Shown here piece after piece: positions 1 to 5,648 of a stretch of DNA of 9,591 nt; the stretch's first letter is position 1; each line of letters begins with the position of its first letter. The translations under genes and the position numbers were made by a program. The DNA is from JAWWBG01 sp033721095 (GTDB lineage: Bacteria > Actinomycetota > Nitriliruptoria > Nitriliruptorales > Nitriliruptoraceae). The notes beneath the pieces are model-generated. The model was not told where the DNA came from. It ran no database searches and was given only the letters and a program-made list of their open reading frames with translations. Location: positions 1 through 9,591 of the forward strand of contig JAWWBG010000094.1 of the NCBI GenBank assembly GCA_033721095.1. Direction: 5' to 3'.

Positions 1-152
1 GCCCGGTGGCGGGCCACGCGGGCGGCGAACTCGTCGGTCTGGACCTCGGCGCATGCCACGAAGGTCACAGGAGCCACGGTGTCCTCGGCCAGCCGAGCAG
101 CGAGCCGGGACTTGCCGGACTTGCGGCCACCCACGACGACGATGAGGCTCAT
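1..152 (-). CDS. cobU: Adenosylcobinamide kinase / adenosylcobinamide-phosphate guanylyltransferase, N-terminal part (cut by window edge)
   Basis: The first 50 codons are present, and the rest lies beyond base 1. The visible part reads as the start of the bifunctional CobU/CobP enzyme. This enzyme phosphorylates adenosylcobinamide and then transfers GMP to give adenosylcobinamide-GDP, the substrate of CobS. Seen directly: a hydrophobic strand, then the P-loop GGRKSGKS at residues 8-15, then a VTFVACAE stretch (29-36), then ARVARHR ending at residue 50. His49 sits where the family carries the histidine that is guanylylated (inferred by position). The ATG at 152-150 overlaps the cobS stop as ATGA, which suggests translational coupling. 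The start is fixed by this overlap and by the usual short distance from the first residue to the P-loop. Identity is quite secure from motif and neighbour; completeness of the gene cannot be judged. Confidence 0.88.
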   Translation of the reverse strand, partial: MSLIVVVGGRKSGKSRLAARLAEDTVAPVTFVACAEVQTDEFAARVARHR

Positions 153-880
153 CGAATCACCGCCGCGGCAGCGCCCATCGACACGATGTGGACCACCTGG
201 TTGCTCGCGCCCAGCACGTCGCCGCTGACACCACCGAGCCTGCGGCGGATCAGCACCGCACAGCCGAGCGCAGTCGGCGTGGCGACCACGATCGGCGCCC
301 AGGCGCCGGGACCCAGGACACCCACCAGGACGACGAGGACGGTGGTCACGGCGATCGCCCACCCGACGGGACCGGTGCGTTCCTCGAGCAGCGCGGCGCT
401 GGAGTCGGGGACGGGCACCAGGGCAGCGGACAACGGCAGCGTGACGAAGCGGCCGAGCGTGTGGCCGATCATCGCAACGCCGAGGAACTCGACGACGTCG
501 AGGGGCGCCAGGATCGCCATGCGAAGCGCCAACGAGCCCACCAGCGCCACCGTCCCGTAGCTGCCCAGGCGGCTGTCGCGCATGATCTCGAGGCGCCGCT
601 CGGGATCGGATCCGCCCCACAGCCCGTCGGCGCTGTCGGCCAGGCCGTCCTCGTGGAAGGCGCCGGTCACGACCACCATCGCGACGACGGCTGCGACGAC
701 CGCGACGATGTCGGGAAGCGCCAGGGCCACGGTCCACCGCACCAGGGTCCCGGCCCCGGCGACAACGATCCCCACGAGCGGGAACCACGCGCGCGCCCGT
801 CCCAGGTCGCCGGGCTCCCACTCGACGCGGGGGACGGGCAACCGTGTCAGGAATCCGAAGGCAACGGCCAACGATCTCAC
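149..880 (-). CDS. cobS: Adenosylcobinamide-GDP ribazoletransferase (cobalamin synthase)
   Basis: A 243-residue integral membrane enzyme that joins adenosylcobinamide-GDP to alpha-ribazole (phosphate) in the last stage of cobalamin assembly. The family signature is plain: GAFHEDGLADSADGLWGG at residues 73-90, followed by RRLEIMRDSRLGSYG at 95-109. The acidic residues of the first block are the expected metal/substrate ligands (family knowledge). Hydrophobic segments are visible around 33-45, 50-72, 109-128, 131-150, 174-200 and 226-242, and the length is typical for CobS. The start is the GTG at 880-878, preceded by GGAGG with a 6-base spacer. The N-terminus (FLTRLPVP near residues 10-17) matches the usual family opening. 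It lies 37 bases after cobO and overlaps cobU by four bases, so it belongs to the B12 salvage operon. No anomaly seen. Confidence 0.95.
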   Translation of the reverse strand: MRSLAVAFGFLTRLPVPRVEWEPGDLGRARAWFPLVGIVVAGAGTLVRWTVALALPDIVAVVAAVVAMVVVTGAFHEDGLADSADGLWGGSDPERRLEIMRDSRLGSYGTVALVGSLALRMAILAPLDVVEFLGVAMIGHTLGRFVTLPLSAALVPVPDSSAALLEERTGPVGWAIAVTTVLVVLVGVLGPGAWAPIVVATPTALGCAVLIRRRLGGVSGDVLGASNQVVHIVSMGAAAAVIR

Positions 881-917
881 GGGGGCCCTCCGCCGCTGCT
901 CCGGTGACCCGTCGCGC

Positions 918-1484
918 TCAATAGTCGATGCCGCGGCGGGCCTGGATGCCCTGGTCGTAGGCGTGCTTGACGTTGCGCATCTCGGTGACCGTGTCGGCGA
1001 CCTCGACCAGCTCGTCGGGCGCGTCGCGGCCGGTGCAGATCACGGTGGTCTGCTCGTGCCGTTCGCGGATCGTCGCGACGACGTCGGCGGCGTCGATCCA
1101 GCCCCAGTTCATCGGGTAGGTGATCTCGTCGAGCATGACGACCTCGAAGTCGCCTGAGGTCAGGGCGTCTCGGGCAGCTGCCCAGGCTTCCTGGGCGAGA
1201 CCCTTGGACACCTCGAGGTCCTCGGCGTCCCACGAGAACCCGTCGCCGATCGAGCGCCACTCGGCGCCGAGCTGGGTGAGCAGCTGCTCCTCGCCGACGC
1301 GCCAGTCCCCGGACTTGATGAACTGGATCACGCCAACCCGCCAGCCGCGGGCCAGGGCGCGCAGCAGGGTCCCGAACCCGGCGGTCGACTTGCCCTTGCC
1401 GTCGCCGGTGTTGACCAGCACCAGCGAGCTCGCGGCTGTCGTGTCCCGCCGGATGGGGTCCTCGATCGGTGGTTGGTCGGTCAT
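918..1484 (-). CDS. cobO: Cob(I)yrinic acid a,c-diamide adenosyltransferase (corrinoid adenosyltransferase, CobA/CobO/BtuR family)
   Basis: A cytoplasmic 188-residue enzyme that transfers the 5'-deoxyadenosyl group of ATP to Co(I) of corrinoids, making the coenzyme form from imported or newly made corrinoid. Seen directly: the family's P-loop NTGDGKGKST at residues 25-34 (Lys32 in the ATP loop), the block VIQFIKSGDWRVGEE (52-66), the Walker-B-like EVVMLDEI (114-121) followed by TYPMNWGWI, and ICTGRDAPDEL (149-159). The C-terminal KHAYDQGIQARRGIDY is typical of the family. Length is normal. The start is the ATG at 1484-1482, with a weak upstream purine run (GGGACGGG). It is 61 bases downstream of the ABC ATPase and 37 upstream of cobS. 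An inverted repeat covers this upstream gap (see findings). Placed between importer and assembly genes, it likely adenosylates imported corrinoid. Confidence 0.96.
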   Translation of the reverse strand: MTDQPPIEDPIRRDTTAASSLVLVNTGDGKGKSTAGFGTLLRALARGWRVGVIQFIKSGDWRVGEEQLLTQLGAEWRSIGDGFSWDAEDLEVSKGLAQEAWAAARDALTSGDFEVVMLDEITYPMNWGWIDAADVVATIRERHEQTTVICTGRDAPDELVEVADTVTEMRNVKHAYDQGIQARRGIDY

Positions 1485-1545
1485 CGGTGCGCCCGTCCCG
1501 GAAACGAGTCGGTGTTGTACCCGGGCGCGTGGCCTGCTCGCGTCG

Positions 1546-2340
1546 TCATGGCCGTGCCAACGGCTCGGTGACGCGCACGGGCACGACGACCATTCCCCCG
1601 TCCGCGATCTCGACGATGCGGACGTTCGCGCCGTAGTGGCGCGTGATCAGCTCGGCGGTGAGGACCTCGCGGGGCGAACCTGCCGCGACCGCCTTGCCGT
1701 CAGCCAGCAGCAGCAGTCGGTCGGCGTACTGGGCGACCGTCGTCAGGTCGTGCATGGCCGTCACGATCGTGAGGCCGTGCTCGCGTCGCAGGCCGTCGAT
1801 CAGCTCGAGAACCTGCTGGGCGTGCCCGACGTCAAGCGCGCTGGTGGGTTCGTCGAGCAGCATGATCGGCGCGCCCTGCGCCAGCGCCCGCGCCAACACG
1901 GCCCGCTGGAACTCGCCGCCGGACAGGGCCGTCAGGTCCCGGCCGGCGAATCCGGTCAGGTCGAGCCGCTCCAACAGCTCGGCCACGACCGACAGGTCGC
2001 TGGTCGCCTCCGTCCCGAGGTACGAGATGTAGGGGGTGCGGCCAAGCAGGACGTAGTCGGTGACGGTCAGGCCGACAGGGACGGTCGGCCGCTGGGGCAC
2101 GATCGCGACGCGCCTGGCGATCTCCCGGTGCGACAGCTCGCCGGGCGCCTCGCTGCCCAGCGCGATTGCCCCCTCGTGCCGGACCGCTCCCCCGAGGGCA
2201 CGCAGCAGCGTGGACTTGCCAGCGCCGTTGGGACCGATCAGCGACAGCCATTCGCCGGGCTCGACGCGGATCGAGATGCCATCGAGGATCCGCACGCCCC
2301 CGAGCGTGACCGCCACGTCCTCTGCCACGATGCCGGTCAT
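1546..2340 (-). CDS. btuD: ABC transporter ATP-binding protein, FecE/BtuD type, probably for vitamin B12
   Basis: A 264-residue cytoplasmic ATPase of the iron-siderophore/cobalamin importer family. All nucleotide-binding motifs are intact: Walker A GPNGAGKST at 36-44, Q-loop VPQR at 81-84, ABC signature LSGGEFQ at 139-145, Walker B IMLLDEP at 159-165 with Glu164, D-loop SALD at 167-170, and the switch histidine His187. The ATG at 2340-2338 overlaps the btuC stop as ATGA. The reading frame stays open far upstream, but a longer start would run inside the permease gene and is not credible. It works with the permease (btuC) and lipoprotein (btuF) encoded just upstream. The substrate is inferred: the family also moves siderophores and heme, but the B12 riboswitch ahead of the operon and the cob genes behind it favour cobalamin or its precursors. 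Confidence 0.9.
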   Translation of the reverse strand: MTGIVAEDVAVTLGGVRILDGISIRVEPGEWLSLIGPNGAGKSTLLRALGGAVRHEGAIALGSEAPGELSHREIARRVAIVPQRPTVPVGLTVTDYVLLGRTPYISYLGTEATSDLSVVAELLERLDLTGFAGRDLTALSGGEFQRAVLARALAQGAPIMLLDEPTSALDVGHAQQVLELIDGLRREHGLTIVTAMHDLTTVAQYADRLLLLADGKAVAAGSPREVLTAELITRHYGANVRIVEIADGGMVVVPVRVTEPLARP

Positions 2341-3425
2341 GCCGCGCCTCGCGACGATGCCCGCAGCACCACGGCAAAGAACGGCGCGCCGAAGAATGCG
2401 GTGACCACGCCGATCGGCAGCTCGGCCGGCTCCATCAGCAGCCGTGCCAACACGTCGGCGATCACGAGGAACGCCCCGCCGAGCAGGACTGCCAGCGGCA
2501 GCACGCGCCGATACGTGCCGCCGGCCGCGAGCCGGATCGCGTGGGGCACGATGATCCCGACGAAGCCGATCAGCCCACTGACGGCCACGGCCGCGGCGGT
2601 CGCCGCGGTCGCCGCGACGACCACGATCGTGCGCACGCGCGGTGCATCGATGCCGAGGGCCGACGCCTCCTCCTCTCCGACCGACAGCACGTCGAGGTGA
2701 CGCCGATGGGCCAACAGGATCGTCAGCGAGATCGCCAGCCACGGCACGACCAGCACCACGTCGTCCCACGTGGCGGTGGCGAGGCTGCCGAGGATCCAGG
2801 ACCAGACCTCGCGCAGCGTCTCGACGTTGCGTTGCTGCACGAACGTCTGGACAGCCGTGAGGAAGCTGGCGACCGCAACGCCGGCCAGGATGACCGACGT
2901 GATCGAGCGGCCACCGACGGTCCGACCCATGGTCCACGTGGCGGCGACGGCAGCACCCGCACCGAGGAACGCCGCGGCCGGCACCGCCGCCGGCAGATCG
3001 TGGAGCCCGGCGACGATCACGAGCGTCGCGCCGAGCCCGGCACCCGCGGCGGCCCCGAGCAGATAGGGGTCGGCCAGGGGATTGCGGAACACACCCTGGT
3101 AGGCGGCCCCCGACGCCGCCAGCGCAGCTCCGACGAGCAGGCCGAGGACGACCCGCGGCAGCCGGATCTGGGTGAGGACGGCCGCTTGCTGGGGGCTCAG
3201 CGAGGAGTCCAGCTGGACGAAGGGCAGCCGGTCCAGCAGCTCGAGGAGGATCGGTCCGGGGGCCAGGCCCGCAGGACCGACCAGCGAGCCGGCGAGGACG
3301 GCCCCGACGGCCACGACGATGCCGCCGACCAGCCACCCCGGGGTCAGCCGGGTGAGCCCGGGCACCCTCGCGCGGCCGGTGACGCCGTCGTCGGACGGCA
3401 GGGTCGCTGCCGAATCGAAGGCCAC
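2337..3425 (-). CDS. btuC: FecCD/BtuC-family ABC transporter permease, probably for vitamin B12
   Basis: Membrane permease of a type II ABC importer; 362 residues from the GTG chosen here. Family blocks: IRLPRVVLGLLVGAALAASG (residues 87-106) followed by AYQGVFRNPLADPYLLG (108-124), then the ATPase-contact loop GLIGFVGIIVPHAIRL (284-299) and ELPIGVVTAFFGAPFF (335-350). About ten membrane segments are visible, the first near residues 31-50. The start is uncertain. The frame is open back to 3599, inside btuF, so those starts are rejected. GTG at 3425-3423 gives a normal 30-residue N-terminus but has a poor ribosome site; GTG at 3365 is another option. A strong AGGAGG (3498-3493) stands seven bases before an in-frame ACG at 3485 (see findings). 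Its stop overlaps the btuD start. Substrate assignment rests on the riboswitch and cob genes. Confidence 0.88.
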   Translation of the reverse strand: MAFDSAATLPSDDGVTGRARVPGLTRLTPGWLVGGIVVAVGAVLAGSLVGPAGLAPGPILLELLDRLPFVQLDSSLSPQQAAVLTQIRLPRVVLGLLVGAALAASGAAYQGVFRNPLADPYLLGAAAGAGLGATLVIVAGLHDLPAAVPAAAFLGAGAAVAATWTMGRTVGGRSITSVILAGVAVASFLTAVQTFVQQRNVETLREVWSWILGSLATATWDDVVLVVPWLAISLTILLAHRRHLDVLSVGEEEASALGIDAPRVRTIVVVAATAATAAAVAVSGLIGFVGIIVPHAIRLAAGGTYRRVLPLAVLLGGAFLVIADVLARLLMEPAELPIGVVTAFFGAPFFAVVLRASSRGAA

Positions 3426-3517
3426 CGGGACGGCACCGACCGTCCGCTCCCGCGGGTCGGCCGTGGTGGTGTCCCGGGCGTCCGTGGCACGTCCTCCTGG
3501 CGGGGGTCGCCTGCCGG

Positions 3518-4489
3518 TCAGGCGTTCACGAGGGCGTCGGCGCGCGCCTGCAACGCGGTCACGACCTCCTCGAGGAACTGCACGATGCGGGGGCCCCACC
3601 GGCTGGCGAGGTCCTCGTCGACGACGATGACGCCACCGTTGACGACTGCGCTGACCTCGGCCCAGCCATCGCGACCGGCCACGCTCTCCGGCGTCTGCTC
3701 ACAGCAGTTGGCATCGGCCAGGAAGATCAGGTCGGGGTCCGCCTCGACGATCTCCTCCGCGTTCATCTGCGGGAAGTCCGTCCCCGCCGCTGCACCGGCC
3801 TCGTCGGCGATGTTGACCAGCCCGAGCAGGGCATAGACCTTGCCGATGAACGTGCTCGAGGTCGAGGTGTAGTAGTCGGGGGAGATCTCGTGGAAGTACG
3901 TCAACCCCGCCGTTCCCTCCGGCAGGTTGGCGAGCACGGCATCGAGGTCCGTCTGCATCTGTGCGACGACGGCGGCAGCGCCCGCGATGTGACCGGTGAT
4001 GGCGCCGATCCGCTCGATCTGGGTGTAGATCTCCTCGAAGTCGTCGACGGTCTCGAATTGCACGGCCGTGACGCCGATGGACGCGAGGCTGTCGGCCAGC
4101 GTGCCGGGCTCACTCTGGAAGACGACCAGGTCCGGCTCGAAGGCCGAGATCGCCTCGACGCTCGGCTCGGGGAAGGTGTTGAGCGAGTCGTCGACGGGTG
4201 CCTCGGGCGGGAAGTAGCTGAACGGGTCGACGGCGACGACCTGGTCGCCGGCGCCGACGGCGTAGAGCATCTCGGTGGCGGTGGGCGACAGGGACACGAT
4301 GCGTTGCGGGGCGGCATCGAACGTGAACTCGCCGTTGTCCGCGGTCACCGTGACGGGGAACGCGGCGGCCGCCGCTGACGCCGTCGGCGAGGGCGATGTC
4401 GTGGCGTCGGGTTCGTCGTCGGTACAGGCGGTCAGGGACAGGGCGGCGACGGCAGCAACGGCCGTCGCGCGCAGGAAACGTGTGGACAT
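3518..4489 (-). CDS. btuF: Cobalamin/corrinoid-binding lipoprotein of the ABC importer (BtuF-like)
   Basis: A 323-residue substrate-binding protein, the extracellular receptor of the importer. The N-terminus is a lipoprotein signal: Arg4 and Arg7, a hydrophobic stretch from 8 to 21 and lipobox LTAC with Cys22 as the lipid-anchored residue. A Ser/Thr/Ala-rich tether follows to about residue 43. The binding domain opens with PQRIVSLSPTATEMLYAVGA (61-80), the classic BtuF-like opening in which Glu73 corresponds to a residue that docks on the permease (family knowledge). MNAEEIVEADPDLIFLAD (242-259) is the matching second-lobe motif, and ANCCEQTPESVAGRDGW (260-276) is common in actinobacterial members. 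The ATG at 4489 has GGAGGA six bases upstream, buried in a hairpin controlled by the B12 riboswitch. That makes B12 or a precursor the likely ligand, although sequence alone would also allow a siderophore. Confidence 0.9.
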   Translation of the reverse strand: MSTRFLRATAVAAVAALSLTACTDDEPDATTSPSPTASAAAAAFPVTVTADNGEFTFDAAPQRIVSLSPTATEMLYAVGAGDQVVAVDPFSYFPPEAPVDDSLNTFPEPSVEAISAFEPDLVVFQSEPGTLADSLASIGVTAVQFETVDDFEEIYTQIERIGAITGHIAGAAAVVAQMQTDLDAVLANLPEGTAGLTYFHEISPDYYTSTSSTFIGKVYALLGLVNIADEAGAAAGTDFPQMNAEEIVEADPDLIFLADANCCEQTPESVAGRDGWAEVSAVVNGGVIVVDEDLASRWGPRIVQFLEEVVTALQARADALVNA

Positions 4490-4492
4490 GCG

Positions 4493-4566
4493 GCATCCTC
4501 CAGGACACCGGAGGATGCGGCAGGGAGATCTGCGAGGATCACCACAAACGGCCCTTCCTCCGAAGG
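4493..4566 (-). promoter_or_regulatory. Expression platform of the cobalamin riboswitch (RBS-sequestering hairpin, P13-like hairpin, competing hairpin)
   Basis: Three hairpins lie between the aptamer and the btuF start. Nearest the gene, GCATCCTCC (4518-4510) pairs perfectly with GGAGGATGC (4501-4493) across an 8-base loop. The second arm carries the Shine-Dalgarno GGAGGA (4501-4496), six bases from the ATG. In the middle, GCAG (4533-4530) pairs with CTGC (4523-4520), exposing loop ATCTCC. Furthest upstream, CCTTC (4566-4562) pairs with GAAGG (4557-4553) around GGAG. There is no U-run, so control is most likely at translation initiation rather than by termination. Pairing was read by eye and no folding energy was computed. 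Confidence 0.72.
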
Positions 4567-4577
4567 CTCGATTCGTG

Positions 4578-4687
4578 GCCTCGAGGCAGGCGACCGGGCT
4601 CGTCGTCCTCCGCGAGGTACTCGCGGGGCCGAACCACCGTTGCGGGACAGCGCCGGGATCTCACCGGACTTCGCTGGCGTTCGAGGC
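4578..4687 (-). promoter_or_regulatory. Cobalamin (B12) riboswitch aptamer
   Basis: On the minus strand the region has the cobalamin-riboswitch order of elements. The closing stem P1 is a perfect 7 bp: GCCTCGA (4687-4681) with TCGAGGC (4584-4578). Then come GCGAAGTCCGGTGAGATCCC (4674-4655), close to the conserved GGTGNNAATCC block and folding as CCGG-TGAGATC-CCGG; then GCTGTCCCGCAACGGT (4652-4637), the B12-box region in its actinobacterial CGCAACGGT form; then a 7-bp hairpin CCGCGAG-TAC-CTCGCGG (4626-4610); and the 3' block GAGCCCGGTCGCCTGCC (4601-4585). At about 110 bases it is compact for the class. It lies upstream of a BtuF-like importer and cob genes, which is the expected regulon. It should bind adenosyl- or another cobalamin and reduce expression of the operon. 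Confidence 0.9.
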
Positions 4688-4707
4688 GTCCGATCGGGAG
4701 ATCGGAC
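4688..4707 (-). other. Perfect 8-bp hairpin abutting the riboswitch P1 stem
   Basis: GTCCGATC (4707-4700), loop TCCC, then GATCGGAC (4695-4688). It begins 10 bases after the membrane-protein stop codon and ends exactly where P1 begins. There is no U-tract, so a classical terminator is not evident. It may be a terminator of the upstream unit in a U-poor genome, or a stabilising 5' hairpin of the riboswitch transcript. Confidence 0.5.
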
Positions 4708-4714
4708 CGAATCC

Positions 4715-4745
4715 ACGCTAGTGCTCGGCCGTCGGGCCCGTCCAA
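4715..4745 (-). promoter_or_regulatory. Candidate promoter for the riboswitch/B12 operon
   Basis: On the minus strand TTGGAC (4745-4740) and TAGCGT (4720-4715, fits TANNNT) are separated by 19 bases. This would place the transcript start near 4708, just before the leader hairpin and aptamer. The boxes lie in the last codons of the membrane-protein gene. The spacer is longer than ideal and the -35 match is partial, so this is only a candidate. Read-through from the upstream genes is the alternative. Confidence 0.3.
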
Positions 4746-5620
4746 TCGGGTGCCGAGTCCCCCCAGCCGGCCCTGCTGCGACCCTGCACGGCTCGGCGAA
4801 TGTTGTTGAGCCCCAGGCCCACGACGGCCGCCACGACAGGTGTCAGCCTCGCCACCTCGTCCTGTCCGCCAACAAGGACCGCGGCGGGGACGGCCACGAT
4901 GGCCAGGCGCCGCGCCATCGCCAGCCGGCGCACGTCCAACGGCGCGCCCGTGACGTCGCCCACGCTGCGCAGGCGGGCCCGGGGGCCGGGATACAGGGCC
5001 AGCACCAGTGGCGCCGCGACGAGCAGCTCGGTGGTCGTCGGTTGGGCCCACGGCTGCGGATCGGCGACGAACAACACGATTGCGCCACCGATGAGAATGT
5101 CCACGGCGGCGGCCGCCATCGGGCCAGTTGGGGCCGGGTCCTCCATCTGCAGGTCGACGACGAGCGCGGTTGCCAGCACGAGCGCCGCAGTCGCACCCGC
5201 CAGCGTGTGCGCCGAGAGAACGCCGCCGATCACGAGCACGACGAGGTCGAGGCCGCGGGGCGCCAGCCCCGTCGTGCGCACGAGGATCCGGCCCATGACC
5301 AGCACCGTCGCGCTGGCAAGCAGCGAGGGCGGCCCCAGGACGCCGACGTACAGCAGGGCCAGCAGGCCGGCCCACCGGGCGGTTGCGGGGTGGTCGGGGT
5401 CCAGTTCGCGACCGATCGCCCAGGCGAGGAAGACGCCGATCGCCGACAGCAGCCCGTCGAACGCGGCCTCGCTCCACGGGCGGTCGTTGATGCCGAGGGC
5501 CACGGACACGACGACGAACGCGACCGCCGTCCAGAACACGGCGAACCGGTTGGACGCCACGCGGAAGTCGAGTTCACGGGCCAGCGGGGACATGGCCACG
5601 AGTCGCGGTCCGCGACTCAC
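4718..5620 (-). CDS. Multi-spanning membrane protein of unknown function
   Basis: A 300-residue protein I do not recognise as a named family. Hydrophobic segments are visible near residues 27-43, 55-70, 84-110, 124-155, 170-186, 196-210, 238-251 and 258-271, so it is probably a polytopic inner-membrane protein with about seven to eight spans. A distinctive charged motif, GRELDPDHPATARW (70-83), follows the second span and is a likely conserved site. The C-terminal 30 residues are hydrophilic. The start is GTG at 5620-5618, preceded by GGGAAGG with a suitable spacer. The later ATG at 5593 lacks a ribosome site. The gene follows the M20 peptidase by 28 bases, so the two are probably one transcript. 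A 19-base palindrome overlaps the first codons. No function is proposed. Confidence 0.75.
   Translation of the reverse strand: MSRGPRLVAMSPLARELDFRVASNRFAVFWTAVAFVVVSVALGINDRPWSEAAFDGLLSAIGVFLAWAIGRELDPDHPATARWAGLLALLYVGVLGPPSLLASATVLVMGRILVRTTGLAPRGLDLVVLVIGGVLSAHTLAGATAALVLATALVVDLQMEDPAPTGPMAAAAVDILIGGAIVLFVADPQPWAQPTTTELLVAAPLVLALYPGPRARLRSVGDVTGAPLDVRRLAMARRLAIVAVPAAVLVGGQDEVARLTPVVAAVVGLGLNNIRRAVQGRSRAGWGDSAPDWTGPTAEH
5600..5618. repeat. 19-base palindrome over the start of the membrane-protein gene
   Basis: GAGTCGCGG and its exact reverse complement CCGCGACTC flank a single central base, giving nine matched pairs. It begins at the last base of the GTG start codon (5620-5618). As RNA it would form an 8-bp stem with a 3-base loop just inside the coding region; as DNA it has the shape of an operator. 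Its role is unknown. Confidence 0.55.
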
Positions 5621-5648
5621 GGCTGCACCTTCCCTGCCCCGCTGACGG

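Noticed and set aside
188..907. Plus-strand open frame opposite cobS
   Set aside because: Its product is a His/Arg/Asp/Gln-rich sequence without structure, and cobS on the minus strand has diagnostic motifs.
1120..2700. Long plus-strand open frame (526 codons) opposite cobO, btuD and the end of btuC
   Set aside because: The complementary strand carries clear enzyme and transporter motifs. The plus-strand translation is low-complexity, rich in Arg/Asp/Gln/Ser and without family motifs, as expected for an antisense shadow in high-GC DNA.
1546..3336. N-terminal extension of the ATPase frame giving a ~600-residue protein
   Set aside because: The added part is an Arg/Gly-rich translation of the permease gene in another frame. 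The ATG at 2340 gives a standard-length ATPase.
3343..3490. Short out-of-frame reading frame from GTG 3490, close to the AGGAGG before btuC
   Set aside because: The spacer from AGGAGG is only two bases, the product is Pro/Arg-rich without features, and it would end inside btuC.
2541..3836. Plus-strand open frame of 431 codons opposite btuC and btuF
   Set aside because: Composition is dominated by Arg, Gly, Asp and Gln with no recognisable domain; it overlaps two well-supported genes on the other strand.
4432..4716. Small minus-strand open frame (94 codons) running through the riboswitch
   Set aside because: The region is explained by conserved cobalamin-aptamer elements and hairpins. The frame overlaps the start of btuF and has no motif.
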